Notes under the pieces: generated by a model
Told to the model about the DNA's origin: nothing
Seen by the model: the letters and a program-made list of their open reading frames with translations, nothing else
Database searches by the model: none
Shown here: in pieces, positions 23,461 through 34,101 of the stretch
How positions within the stretch are numbered: the first letter of the stretch is position 1
Layout: every line of letters begins with the position of its first letter
Origin: Mycobacterium sp. 852014-50255_SCH5639931
Lineage (GTDB): Bacteria > Actinomycetota > Actinomycetes > Mycobacteriales > Mycobacteriaceae
Direction of reading: 5' to 3'
Assembly (NCBI RefSeq): GCF_001665605.1
Contig: NZ_LZSV01000010.1
Coordinates: 62,001 to 126,000 of the forward strand
Length of the DNA stretch: 64,000 nt
Made by a program: the position numbers and the translations under genes

Positions 23461-25626
23461 CTAGTTGATCAGCGGGTCGCGCGGCATACCGAGGATCCGC
23501 TCGGCGATCTGATTGCGGGTGACCTCCGAGGTGCCGCCGGCGATCGCCATGCCGCGCGCTCCCATCGCCAGCCGGCCCACCACCGCGCCGGGCCCGTCCA
23601 TGAGTGCGACCTCCGGTCCGGCCAGCGCCGCCCAGATCGCGGCGCCGTCCACCATGTGTTCGGCCAGCTTCAGCTTGGTGATGTTGCCTTCCGGGCCGGG
23701 CCCGGCTCCCTCGACGCTGCGCGCGGCGCGGCGCAGGTTCAGCAGCCGGAGCGCGTGATCGTCGGCGAGGAAGGATCCGATCCGAATCGGCGCGCCCGCC
23801 AAGCGATCCGACTGCTGCTGAGCGAGCTGCACCAGGGTGGACGCCAAGCCCTCGTAGAACGATCCGCTGCCACCGATGCTCACTCGCTCGTTGCCCAGCG
23901 TCGCACGGGCGACCGTCCACCCCGAGTTGGGCGTCCCGACGACGTCCTCGTCGGGAACGAACACGTCGTTGAAGAACACCTCGTTGAATTCCGAGCCACC
24001 GGTGATCTGCCGCAACGGCCGCACCTCGACGCCCGGGCCCTTCATGTCGATGATGACGGTGGTGATGCCGGCGTGCTTAGGAGCTTCCGGGTCGGTGCGG
24101 ACGGTGGCCAGGCCGCGCGCGCAATACTGGGCCCCGCTGGTCCAGACCTTCTGCCCGTTGATCTTCCAGCCGCCGTCCACCCGGGTGCCGCGGGTCCTGA
24201 CCGATGCCGCGTCGGAGCCGGCCTCGGGTTCGGAGAACAACTGGCACCAGATCTCCTCTTGGCGCAGCGCCTTTTCCACGAATCTCTCGATCTGCCAATC
24301 GGTTCCGTGCTGGATCAGGGTCAGGATCACCCACCCGGTGATCGAGTAATCGGGCCGCTTGATGCCGGCCGCTCGGAACTCCTCCTCGATCACCAGCTGC
24401 TCGACCGCGTCGGCGGCGCGACCCCACGGCTTGGGCCAGTGCGGCATGACGTAACCCGTCTCGATCAGCTTGTCGCGTTGCGCTGTTTTGTCCAGGGCGG
24501 CGATCTCGGCGGCGTCGGCATGGATCCGGGTGCGCAATTGTTCGGCCTCGGGCGGCAGATCCAGGCTGTTCTCCCGCTTGGCGCCGGCGGCCGTGCGCTC
24601 GAAGACATCCCGGGCCGGCGCGTCACCGCCGAACAGCGCCGCGATCACCAGCGCGCGGCGCAGATGCAGATGCGCGTCGTGCTCCCAGGTGAAACCGATG
24701 CCGCCATGCACCTGAATGTTCAGCTCAGCGTTGCGTGCATAGGCGGGGAAAGCCAGGGCCGCGGCGACCGCGGCGGCCAGCTGGAACTGGTTTTCGTCCT
24801 CGGACGCCGCGCGCGAGGCATCCCACACCGCTGCGACCCCGGCCTCGGATGCCACCAGCATGTTCGCGCAATGATGCTTCACCGCTTGGAAAGTGGCGAT
24901 GGTGCGCCCGAACTGCTGCCGCACCTTGGCGTAGTCCACGGAGGCGTCCACGCAGTCCGCCGCGCCACCCACCGCCTCGGCGGCCAGCAGCGTCCGCGCC
25001 CGGGCCAGCGCCGATGCCCGCGCGCCCACCACGACGTCGTCGGCGCTGACGTTCACGTTCTCCAGTCGGACCCGTCCGGAGCGCCGGGTCGGGTCGAAGT
25101 TGTTCGGCACCTCGACCGACACGCCGGCGCGATCGCGCTCCAGCAGCAGCACGTCTTCGCCCGCGGTGATCAGCAGCAGCTCGGCCAGCCCGGCGCCGAG
25201 CACGATTCCGGCGTCACCGTCGGCGATCCCGTTTTTGAGTTGCACCTCGCCGTTCAGGCCGATGCCCGCGGTGACGGTCCCGTCGATCAGCCCGGGCAGC
25301 AGCCGCGACTTCTGTTCGGCGCTACCGTCTTTGGCGATCACTGCCGAGGCGATGACGGTCGGCACGAACGGCCCGGGCGCGACGGCGCGGCCGAGTTCCT
25401 CGACCACCACCACGAGTTCGGGCAGACCGAAACCGGATCCGCCGTATTCTTCGTCGACGTGCAGGCCGAGCCAGCCCAGCTCGACGAGGTTCTGCCAGAA
25501 CGGCGGCCGGGATTCCTCGGCGGCGTCGAGCAGGGACCGCGCCGCCCAGCGAGCCTTCTGCGAGGTCAGGAACCCGCGCGCGACCTCGGCGAGTTCACGG
25601 TGGTCGTCGGTCAGTGCGATACCCAT
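23461..25626 (-). CDS. fadE22: Double acyl-CoA dehydrogenase FadE22
   Basis: 721 aa, the length of Rv3061c, made of two fused acyl-CoA dehydrogenase units. The N-terminal unit runs from MGIALTDDHRELAEVARGFL to HGGIGFTWEHDAHLHLRRAL. The C-terminal unit contains QLFSEPEAGSDAASVRTRGTRVDGGWKINGQKVWTSGAQYC, the canonical FAD/substrate block, and ends GGTSEVTRNQIAERILGMPRDPL. FAD-dependent alpha,beta-dehydrogenation of an acyl-CoA; substrate unknown. ATG 25626 follows GAGGAGG. The 5' leader contains two hairpins. It ends beside the DUF35 gene. Confidence 0.95.
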   Translation of the reverse strand: MGIALTDDHRELAEVARGFLTSQKARWAARSLLDAAEESRPPFWQNLVELGWLGLHVDEEYGGSGFGLPELVVVVEELGRAVAPGPFVPTVIASAVIAKDGSAEQKSRLLPGLIDGTVTAGIGLNGEVQLKNGIADGDAGIVLGAGLAELLLITAGEDVLLLERDRAGVSVEVPNNFDPTRRSGRVRLENVNVSADDVVVGARASALARARTLLAAEAVGGAADCVDASVDYAKVRQQFGRTIATFQAVKHHCANMLVASEAGVAAVWDASRAASEDENQFQLAAAVAAALAFPAYARNAELNIQVHGGIGFTWEHDAHLHLRRALVIAALFGGDAPARDVFERTAAGAKRENSLDLPPEAEQLRTRIHADAAEIAALDKTAQRDKLIETGYVMPHWPKPWGRAADAVEQLVIEEEFRAAGIKRPDYSITGWVILTLIQHGTDWQIERFVEKALRQEEIWCQLFSEPEAGSDAASVRTRGTRVDGGWKINGQKVWTSGAQYCARGLATVRTDPEAPKHAGITTVIIDMKGPGVEVRPLRQITGGSEFNEVFFNDVFVPDEDVVGTPNSGWTVARATLGNERVSIGGSGSFYEGLASTLVQLAQQQSDRLAGAPIRIGSFLADDHALRLLNLRRAARSVEGAGPGPEGNITKLKLAEHMVDGAAIWAALAGPEVALMDGPGAVVGRLAMGARGMAIAGGTSEVTRNQIAERILGMPRDPLIN

Positions 25627-25640
25627 GAGGGGCCCTCCTC

Positions 25641-25684
25641 GCTACCGGCTGGGTAGCCGGCCCCGCTTCGAGGGGAAGCGGGGC
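25641..25684 (-). repeat. Two adjacent hairpins in the fadE22 leader
   Basis: GCTACC-GGCTG-GGTAGC (25641-25657) touches the GAGGAGG ribosome site, and G-CCCCGCTTC with GAAGCGGGG-C (25660-25684) lies just upstream. A TACACT -10 candidate reads on the minus strand at 25702-25697. They may terminate the upstream SDR transcript or structure the fadE22 leader. Confidence 0.6.
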
Positions 25685-25734
25685 GGCTGCCTAAAGAGTG
25701 TACTTAATGCGAGGAGGGCGACCCGTGGGGGTGG

Positions 25735-26493
25735 CTACTTGGGCGCGAACCGCTGTCCGGCGTCCAGCCGCAGGCACTGGCCGTTGAGCATCGGGTTCTC
25801 CACGATGGCCGCCACCAGCTTGGCGTACTCGATCGGCCTGCCGAGACGCTTGGGGAAGGCGGCGTCCTTGGTGAGCGCCGACGCGAATTCGTCCGGAATC
25901 CCCTGTGTCAATCCGGTGGCGAACAGGCTGGGTGCGATCGCCAGCACACGAATTCCCAGGGAGCCCAGGTCGCGGGCCATGGTCAGGCACATGCCGGCGA
26001 TGCCGGCCTTGGCGGCGGTGTAGGCGACCTGCCCGATCTGACCCTCGAAGGCCGCGATCGAAGCGGTGTTGATGATGACCCCGCGCTCTTCGTCCTCGGG
26101 CTCGTTCTTGGCCATGTGCGCGGCGGCCAGCCGGCTGATGTTGAAGGTGGCGATCAGGTTGAGATCGATCACTGATTGGAAGGACTCGAGGTCATGGGGG
26201 CCGGACTTGGTCATCGTCCGCTTGGCAATGCCGCCGCCCGCGGTGGTGATGATGACGTGCAGGCCGCCCAGTTTGTCGACGGCGGTCTGCAGCGTCTCCT
26301 CGGTGCCCTTGAAGTCGGTGACGTCGACCGGATAGAACGCCCCGCCGATGGCTTCGGCCACGGTCTTGCCGTCGGAACCCTCGCGGTCGAGGATGGCGAC
26401 CTCCGCCCCGCGCTCGGTCAGCAGCTCCGCGGAGGCACGACCCATCCCCGACGCGCCGCCGATGACGACGACCTTCTTCCCGTTGATCTCCAT
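25735..26493 (-). CDS. SDR, 3-hydroxyacyl-CoA dehydrogenase type
   Basis: 252 aa. VVVIGGASGMGRASAELLTERGAEVAILDR is the NAD site, TTAGGG replaces the usual NNAG, and NTASIAAFEGQIGQVAYTAAKAGI has catalytic Ser, Tyr and Lys. The sequence resembles type 10 17-beta-hydroxysteroid / 3-hydroxyacyl-CoA dehydrogenases, which fits a beta-oxidation step after FadE22. It is upstream of fadE22 on the same strand with a hairpin between. ATG 26493 gives a domain-proximal start with AAGGAAGGG before it. A GTAACGTTAC palindrome lies 40 bp upstream. Confidence 0.9.
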   Translation of the reverse strand: MEINGKKVVVIGGASGMGRASAELLTERGAEVAILDREGSDGKTVAEAIGGAFYPVDVTDFKGTEETLQTAVDKLGGLHVIITTAGGGIAKRTMTKSGPHDLESFQSVIDLNLIATFNISRLAAAHMAKNEPEDEERGVIINTASIAAFEGQIGQVAYTAAKAGIAGMCLTMARDLGSLGIRVLAIAPSLFATGLTQGIPDEFASALTKDAAFPKRLGRPIEYAKLVAAIVENPMLNGQCLRLDAGQRFAPK

Positions 26494-26533
26494 CCGGACC
26501 CTTCCTTTCGGGTTGTCAGATCTCTTGCAATCT

Positions 26534-26543
26534 GTAACGTTAC
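26534..26543. promoter_or_regulatory. Short palindrome GTAACGTTAC between SDR and ligB
   Basis: A perfect 10-bp palindrome in the 110-bp divergent spacer, about 41 bp before the SDR start. It could be an operator for a dimeric regulator; it is short and no ligand is apparent. Confidence 0.3.
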
Positions 26544-26603
26544 GTAGGCACGCTAGCGTGTCCGTCGGGGAGGGTTGTCGGCGAGCCATGCCAAGCTGAT
26601 TTC

Positions 26604-28133
26604 GTGCTCCTTCTCGACGTCGCGACGACCTCACTTGACGTGGGCGGCACATCGTCACGGCTGAGCAAGGTCGCCCACATCGCCGACCTGTTGCGCCGCG
26701 CGGCGGCCGACCCCGACGGGGTCGCGATCGTGGTCTCCTGGCTGTCGGGTGAGCTGCCCCAGCGCCAGATCGGGGTGGGCTGGGCGTCGTTGCGGTCGCG
26801 GCCGGCGCCGGCGTCGCAGCCGACGTTGACCGTCGCCGGTGTGGACGCCGGCTTCTCGGAGATCGGGGCGGTGTCGGGCAAGGGCTCGCAGGCGCGGCGT
26901 GCCGAACTCGTGGCGGGACTGTTCGCCGCCGCGACCGACACCGAGCAGGCCTTCCTGGTGCGGTTGCTCGGCGGGGAGCTGCGCCAGGGCGCGCTGGCGG
27001 GGATCATGGCGGACGCGGTGGCCAGGGCCGCCGACATCCCGGTCGCGTCGGTACAACGCGCCGCAATGCTGGGCGGGGACTTGCCGGCCGTGGCGGCCGC
27101 CGCCCTGGGCGGCGGGACCGGGGCGCTTGACGCGTTCGCCCTGCGGGTCGGCCGGCCGGTCGGCCCGATGCTGGCGCAGACCGCCACCGGAGTGGCCGAT
27201 GCGCTCGAACGCCACGGCGGCACAACCATTTTCGAGGCCAAGCTGGACGGCGCCCGGGTGCAGATCCACCGGGCCGGTGACGAGGTCACCGTCTACACCC
27301 GAAGCCTTGACGACGTGACCGCCCGGCTGCCCGAGGTGGTGGATGCGACGCTGGCCCTGCCGGTGCGCGACCTCATCGCCGACGGTGAGGCGATCGCGCT
27401 GCGGCCCGACAACTCCCCGCACCGCTTCCAGGTCACCGCGTCGCGGTTCGGCCGATCGGTCGATGTGGACGCGGCCCGTGCGGCGCAACCACTTTCGGTG
27501 TTCTTCTTCGACATCTTGCACCGCGACGGCGCCGACCTGCTCGACGCGCCGACCGCCGAGCGGCTGGCCGCCCTGGACGCGCTCGTGCCGGCCGCGCAGC
27601 GGGTGGACCGGCTGCTGACCTCCGACCCCGCCGCCGCCGCGGGCTTCCTGGACGCGACACTGGCCGCCGGCCACGAAGGCGTGCTGGCCAAGTCGCCGGA
27701 CGCGCCGTATCAGGCGGGCCGGCGCGGGGCCGGCTGGCTGAAGGTCAAGCCGGTGCACACGCTGGATCTGGTGGTGCTCGCGGTGGAATGGGGATCGGGG
27801 CGCCGAAGCGGCAAGCTCTCCAACATCCATCTCGGGGCGCGCGACCCGGCCACCGGTGAATTCGTCATGGTGGGAAAGACTTTCAAGGGAATGACCGACG
27901 CCATGCTGGACTGGCAGACCGCGCGGTTCAGCGAACTCGCCGTCAGCGGAACCGACGGTTACGTCGTGCGGTTGCGGCCCGAGCAGGTGGTCGAGGTGGC
28001 GTTGGACGGCGTCCAGAAATCCTCGCGCTACCCCGGCGGTGTGGCGCTGCGGTTCGCCCGGGTGGTGCGCTACCGCGACGACAAAGGCCCGGCGGAGGCC
28101 GACACGATCGATGCCGTGCGGGCGCTGTATTAA
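26604..28133 (+). CDS. ligB: ATP-dependent DNA ligase LigB
   Basis: 509 aa. Motif I is [12 protein letters not shown] with the adenylated lysine at about residue 213, motif III is the SVFFFDILH region, motif [17 protein letters not shown], and motif [15 protein letters not shown]. An N-terminal helical domain and C-terminal OB fold are present, as in Rv3062. It seals nicked DNA and is dispensable in mycobacteria, where LigA is essential. GTG 26604 matches the homologue's start; no clear ribosome site. It is 39 bp upstream of cstA. Confidence 0.95.
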   Translation: MLLLDVATTSLDVGGTSSRLSKVAHIADLLRRAAADPDGVAIVVSWLSGELPQRQIGVGWASLRSRPAPASQPTLTVAGVDAGFSEIGAVSGKGSQARRAELVAGLFAAATDTEQAFLVRLLGGELRQGALAGIMADAVARAADIPVASVQRAAMLGGDLPAVAAAALGGGTGALDAFALRVGRPVGPMLAQTATGVADALERHGGTTIFEAKLDGARVQIHRAGDEVTVYTRSLDDVTARLPEVVDATLALPVRDLIADGEAIALRPDNSPHRFQVTASRFGRSVDVDAARAAQPLSVFFFDILHRDGADLLDAPTAERLAALDALVPAAQRVDRLLTSDPAAAAGFLDATLAAGHEGVLAKSPDAPYQAGRRGAGWLKVKPVHTLDLVVLAVEWGSGRRSGKLSNIHLGARDPATGEFVMVGKTFKGMTDAMLDWQTARFSELAVSGTDGYVVRLRPEQVVEVALDGVQKSSRYPGGVALRFARVVRYRDDKGPAEADTIDAVRALY

Positions 28134-28159
28134 GTCGAGCGCTGTTCTTCTTCCGCGCG

Positions 28160-28165
28160 TAGGGT
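28160..28165 (+). promoter_or_regulatory. Probable -10 element, leaderless cstA transcript
   Basis: TAGGGT ends 7 nt before GTG 28173, with no ribosome site between. Confidence 0.4.
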
Positions 28166-28172
28166 TTCCGCC

Positions 28173-30437
<2,265 letters not shown>

Positions 30438-30446
30438 GATTGCGCG

Positions 30447-31976
30447 ATGAGAGTCGGCATCGACTTTGGCACCACACACACTGTCGTTGCGGCCGTCGAC
30501 CGAGGCAACTACCCCGTCATCTCGTTTGACGGCGTCGACGCGTGGCCGTCGATCGTCGCGGCCAACGCCGCCGGGGACTTGCGGTTCGGCGCGGAGGCCG
30601 CCGCCGTCCGCCACGACCCGGGGTGGTCGGTGTTGCGATCGTTCAAACGTCTGCTCAACGAGGCCGGGCCCCAAACCGAGGTGAGCCTGGCCGGCCGCAG
30701 CCATCGACTGGCCGACCTCCTCACCGGCTTTCTGGCACAACTCAAGAGCGACTTGCTGCGCCACTCCAACGCCAGCCTCACCGCGGGGGAAACCATCGAG
30801 GCCGCAATCAGCGTGCCGGCCAACGCCTCGAGTGCCCAGCGCCTGCTGACACTGGACGCCTTCGTCGCGGCGGGGTTCCACGTCGTCGCGCTACTCAACG
30901 AGCCGTCGGCCGCGAGCCTGGAATACGCGCACCGGTACCGCTCCACCATCACCGCCAAACGGGAATACGTCCTAATCTATGACCTGGGCGGCGGCACCTT
31001 CGACGCGTCGCTGCTCAAGATGACCGGGCACGCGAACGAGGTCGTCATCAGTGAGGGCATCCAGCGGCTGGGCGGCGACGACTTCGACGAGGCGATCGTC
31101 GACCTCGTCCTGGCCGGTTCGCGGCTCTCCGGCGTCAACGCCGCGGCCCGCGATCTGCTGCGGGAGGAGTGCGCCGCCCGCAAAGAGGCCGTGGGGCCGC
31201 AGACGCGCCGCTTCCTGGTGGACCTGTCGGGCGTCGACGGGGTGGACCGGCCCCCGTTCTCGTGTCCGGTCGACGACGTCTATGCGGCCTGCGCGCCGCT
31301 GGTCGACAAGACGATGAAGCTGCTCGAACGCGTCCTGCACAACCCGGCGCCGGGCGGCACCGACGTGACCTGGTCGGAGGTTGCCGGCATCTACGTCGTG
31401 GGCGGCGCCGGCAGCTTCCCGCTCGTTTCGCGGATGCTGCGCACCGCCTTCGGCGACAAGCGGGTCAAACGCTCACCGCACCCCTTCGCGGCCACCGCCA
31501 TCGGCCTGGCCGTCTTCCTCGACAAGGAATCCGATTTCGCGCTCTCCGAACGCTTCTCGCGCAACTTCGGCGTTTTCCGCGAGGCCGAGGCGGGCGCCGG
31601 TGTCGTCTTCGACCCGATCGTGTGCAAGGACGTCTCATTGCCCGCCGATGGGCACACCCCGCTGGTGGTGAAGCGGACCTACCGGGCGGCGCACAACATC
31701 GGCCACTTCCGGTTCGTCGAGTGCAGCCGCCTGGTCAACGGCCGGCCAGACGGCGACGTGACGCCCTACGATCCGGTGCTGTTCCCGTTCGACCCGGCCC
31801 TGCACGGGCGCGACGACCTCGGGCGCCAGCCGGTCGGCCGGTGGCGGGACGGGCCCGATGTCGAGGAGCGCTATGTCATCGCGCCCAGCGGCGCGGTCGA
31901 AGTGACCCTGACGACGCAGCCGGCCGGGTTCAAACGCACCTTCCGCCTGGAGCGCCGCGCCTCCGCGAGCGCGTGA
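30447..31976 (+). CDS. Short Hsp70-family ATPase (DnaK-like)
   Basis: 509 aa against about 620 for DnaK. The actin-fold ATPase is complete: VGIDFGTTHTVVAAVD (phosphate 1), NEPSAASLEYA, YDLGGGTFDASLLKM (phosphate 2), QRLGGDDFDEAIVDLV and GIYVVGGAGSFPLVSRML (adenosine). After about residue 370 comes a short beta-rich region (DVSLPADGHTPLVVKRTYRAAHNIGHFRFVECS) in place of the normal substrate domain, and no helical lid or EEVD-like tail. No DnaJ or GrpE gene is near. It lies 9 bp after cstA and 7 bp before a nitroreductase. Client and role unknown. Confidence 0.85.
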   Translation: MRVGIDFGTTHTVVAAVDRGNYPVISFDGVDAWPSIVAANAAGDLRFGAEAAAVRHDPGWSVLRSFKRLLNEAGPQTEVSLAGRSHRLADLLTGFLAQLKSDLLRHSNASLTAGETIEAAISVPANASSAQRLLTLDAFVAAGFHVVALLNEPSAASLEYAHRYRSTITAKREYVLIYDLGGGTFDASLLKMTGHANEVVISEGIQRLGGDDFDEAIVDLVLAGSRLSGVNAAARDLLREECAARKEAVGPQTRRFLVDLSGVDGVDRPPFSCPVDDVYAACAPLVDKTMKLLERVLHNPAPGGTDVTWSEVAGIYVVGGAGSFPLVSRMLRTAFGDKRVKRSPHPFAATAIGLAVFLDKESDFALSERFSRNFGVFREAEAGAGVVFDPIVCKDVSLPADGHTPLVVKRTYRAAHNIGHFRFVECSRLVNGRPDGDVTPYDPVLFPFDPALHGRDDLGRQPVGRWRDGPDVEERYVIAPSGAVEVTLTTQPAGFKRTFRLERRASASA

Positions 31977-31983
31977 CGCCGCC

Positions 31984-32652
31984 ATGGAGCTGTACGAAGT
32001 CATGCGGACGACTTTCGCGGCACGCGACTTCACCGACGACGACCCGGTGCCCGACGAGGTGTTGTGGCGCATCTTCGACAACGCCCGGTTCGCCCCGAGC
32101 GGAGGCAACCGGCAGGGCGCCCACATCACCGTGGTGCGTGACCCGGACACCCGTCGCCGCCTCGCCGAGCTGGGCGTGACGGCAGCCCGGCGCTACTTCG
32201 CCCAGCTGCAGGCGGGTGAAAACCCTTGGAATTCAATCCATCCCAGCGGCGTGCCGCAGGACGTCATCGACCAGACCGAGATCCCCGACACCTTCGTCGC
32301 GCCAATCGCGAAAGCGCCGGTCGTTCTTGTTGTTTCGGTCGACTTGACCGTCGTCGCATCCATCGATCAGGACCTGGACCGCGTCGGCCTGGCCGGCGGC
32401 GCGTCGGTCTACCCGCTGATCTGGAACATTCTGCTGGCCGCCCGCAGCGAGGGGTACGGCGGCACCATCACAACCATGGCCATCGCGGCCGAGGACGAGG
32501 TCCGCCGGCTGCTGGGAATCCCCGACCTGCACGCGCTCGCCGCGGTTGTGCCCCTGGGCAAACCGGTGCGCCAGCCGACCAAGCTGCGCCGCCGCCCGGT
32601 CGCGGAATTCATCACTCGCGACCGCTTCGACGGTCCGGCATTCGAGGGCTGA
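31984..32652 (+). CDS. Nitroreductase-family FMN oxidoreductase
   Basis: 222 aa. MELYEVMRTTFAARDFTDDDPVPDEVLWRIFDNARFAPSGGNRQGAHITVV is the classic FMN-binding N-terminus (ARxF and APSGGNRQ). GLAGGASVYPLIWNILLAARSEGYGGTI and VVPLGKPVRQPTKLRRRPVAEFI complete the fold. Likely NAD(P)H-dependent reduction of quinones or nitro compounds. It follows the Hsp70-like gene after 7 bp and so is in one transcript. It is convergent with the cyclic-nucleotide-binding protein gene. Confidence 0.88.
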   Translation: MELYEVMRTTFAARDFTDDDPVPDEVLWRIFDNARFAPSGGNRQGAHITVVRDPDTRRRLAELGVTAARRYFAQLQAGENPWNSIHPSGVPQDVIDQTEIPDTFVAPIAKAPVVLVVSVDLTVVASIDQDLDRVGLAGGASVYPLIWNILLAARSEGYGGTITTMAIAAEDEVRRLLGIPDLHALAAVVPLGKPVRQPTKLRRRPVAEFITRDRFDGPAFEG

Positions 32653-32666
32653 GGGGCTGTCCGTCC

Positions 32667-33131
32667 CTATTCGATGACATCGGCATAGATGTCCAAAAGC
32701 CGGAACCTTGTCGCATCGAGATGCTCTCCGAGAACCGCGATCACACGCTTCTGCAGCTCGTACCCCAGTTCGTGGTCCTCTTCGCACTTGCCGCGCAGGC
32801 ATTTGCCGTCGAAACCGATGGCGCGCGTCGTCTCGACCGCACGCGCGTCGAACCGCCAGTTGTACGGTGGCACCAACCACGACCATCCAAGGATGTCTCC
32901 GTCTCCGAGCGTCTGCACCGTCAAGCTGCCACGGCCCAGAGCGGGGGTTTCGAGCGCGATCCTGCCGGCGCGGATGAGGTAGAAGTGATCAGCGGGCTGG
33001 CCCTCGCGGAAGATCAACTCACCCGCGCTGAAGCGCAGGTTTGCCGCACACCCGACCGCCAACTGCACATAGCGCGGGTCCATCCCGCGGAAGAACGGGT
33101 GTCTGGCCAGAACGCCCTCTAGCGTCCTCAC
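32667..33131 (-). CDS. Single-domain cyclic-nucleotide-binding protein
   Basis: 154 aa, only a CRP/FNR-type cNMP domain: HPFFRGMDPRYVQLAVGCAANLRFSAGELIFREGQPADHFYLIRAGRIALE, then GDGDILGWSWLVPPYNWRFDARAVETTRAIGFDGKCLRGK. The usual phosphate-binding RxA appears as DARAVE. No DNA-binding helix follows, so it would act as a sensor, not a transcription factor. GTG 33131 with GGAAA upstream. It is divergent from an SDR gene. Confidence 0.85.
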   Translation of the reverse strand: MRTLEGVLARHPFFRGMDPRYVQLAVGCAANLRFSAGELIFREGQPADHFYLIRAGRIALETPALGRGSLTVQTLGDGDILGWSWLVPPYNWRFDARAVETTRAIGFDGKCLRGKCEEDHELGYELQKRVIAVLGEHLDATRFRLLDIYADVIE

Positions 33132-33270
33132 TAACTGTTTCCTTCACCGGTGCCGATTAATTGCTTAAGACGGACGATAGTTGATTATGAAGCCCCACGT
33201 TCGGCGATCGAAGAGAAGAATCGCCACGGCATAGCCCCGTACTGCGTCTCGGCGAGAAGGAGCCATCCGC

Positions 33271-34101
33271 ATGTCCACCTGGTTCATCACCGGCTGCTCG
33301 ACCGGACTCGGTCGAGCGCTCGCCGAGGCCGTCATCGGGGCCGGTCACAACGCCGTCGTCACCGCGCGCGATGTCAAGAAGGTCGCCGACCTGGCCTCGG
33401 CCGCGCCCGAGCGGGTACTCGCCGTCGTCCTCGACGTCACCGCCCCCGCGCAGGTCGCCTCGGCGGTGCGCGAGGCCCACGACCGTTTCGGCGTCCCGGA
33501 CGTCCTGGTCAACAATGCCGGCTACGGTTACCGCGCCGCCGTGGAAGAAGGCGACGACGCCGACGTGCGCACGCTGTTCGAGACGCACTTCTTCGGCACC
33601 GTCGCCATGATCAAGGCCGTCCTGCCCGGCATGCGGGCACGCCGCAGCGGCGCGATCGTCAACATCTCCTCGATCGGCGCAACGGTGACTCCGGTGGGCT
33701 CCGGCTACTACGCGGCGGCCAAAGCCGCCATCGAAGGCATGAGCGGCGCGCTGCGCGGTGAGCTTGCCCCGCTGGGCATCTCGGTGACCATCGTCGAGCC
33801 CGGCGCGTTCCGCACCGATTTCGCCGGGCGCTCGCTCGTCCAGTCGGCCACCGTCATCGACGACTACGCGGACACCGCCGGCCAACGCCGCAAGGAGAAC
33901 GACACCATGCACGGCAACCAGGCCGGTGACCCCGCCAAGGCGGCCACCGCAATCATCGCGGCGGTCGAGTCGAGCGAGCCCCCAGGATTCCTGCTGCTCG
34001 GCCCCGACGCCCTGGCCTTCTACCGCTACGTCGCGGACGCCCGCTCCGGCGAGATCGCGAAATGGGAACAGCTCACGAGCGGCACTAACTTCGGACCGTA
34101 A
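33271..34101 (+). CDS. Short-chain dehydrogenase/reductase
   Basis: 276 aa. WFITGCSTGLGRALAEAVIGAGHNAVVTARD (TGxxxGxG), NNAGYGYRAAVEE, and NISSIGATVTPVGSGYYAAAKAAIEG (Ser-Tyr-Lys). The later segment VEPGAFRTDFAGRSLVQSATVIDDYADTAGQRRKEND is typical of the group annotated as oxidoreductases acting on short carbonyls. AGAAGGAG precedes ATG 33271. The last 17 bp overlap the convergent acyl-CoA ligase gene. Confidence 0.9.
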   Translation: MSTWFITGCSTGLGRALAEAVIGAGHNAVVTARDVKKVADLASAAPERVLAVVLDVTAPAQVASAVREAHDRFGVPDVLVNNAGYGYRAAVEEGDDADVRTLFETHFFGTVAMIKAVLPGMRARRSGAIVNISSIGATVTPVGSGYYAAAKAAIEGMSGALRGELAPLGISVTIVEPGAFRTDFAGRSLVQSATVIDDYADTAGQRRKENDTMHGNQAGDPAKAATAIIAAVESSEPPGFLLLGPDALAFYRYVADARSGEIAKWEQLTSGTNFGP

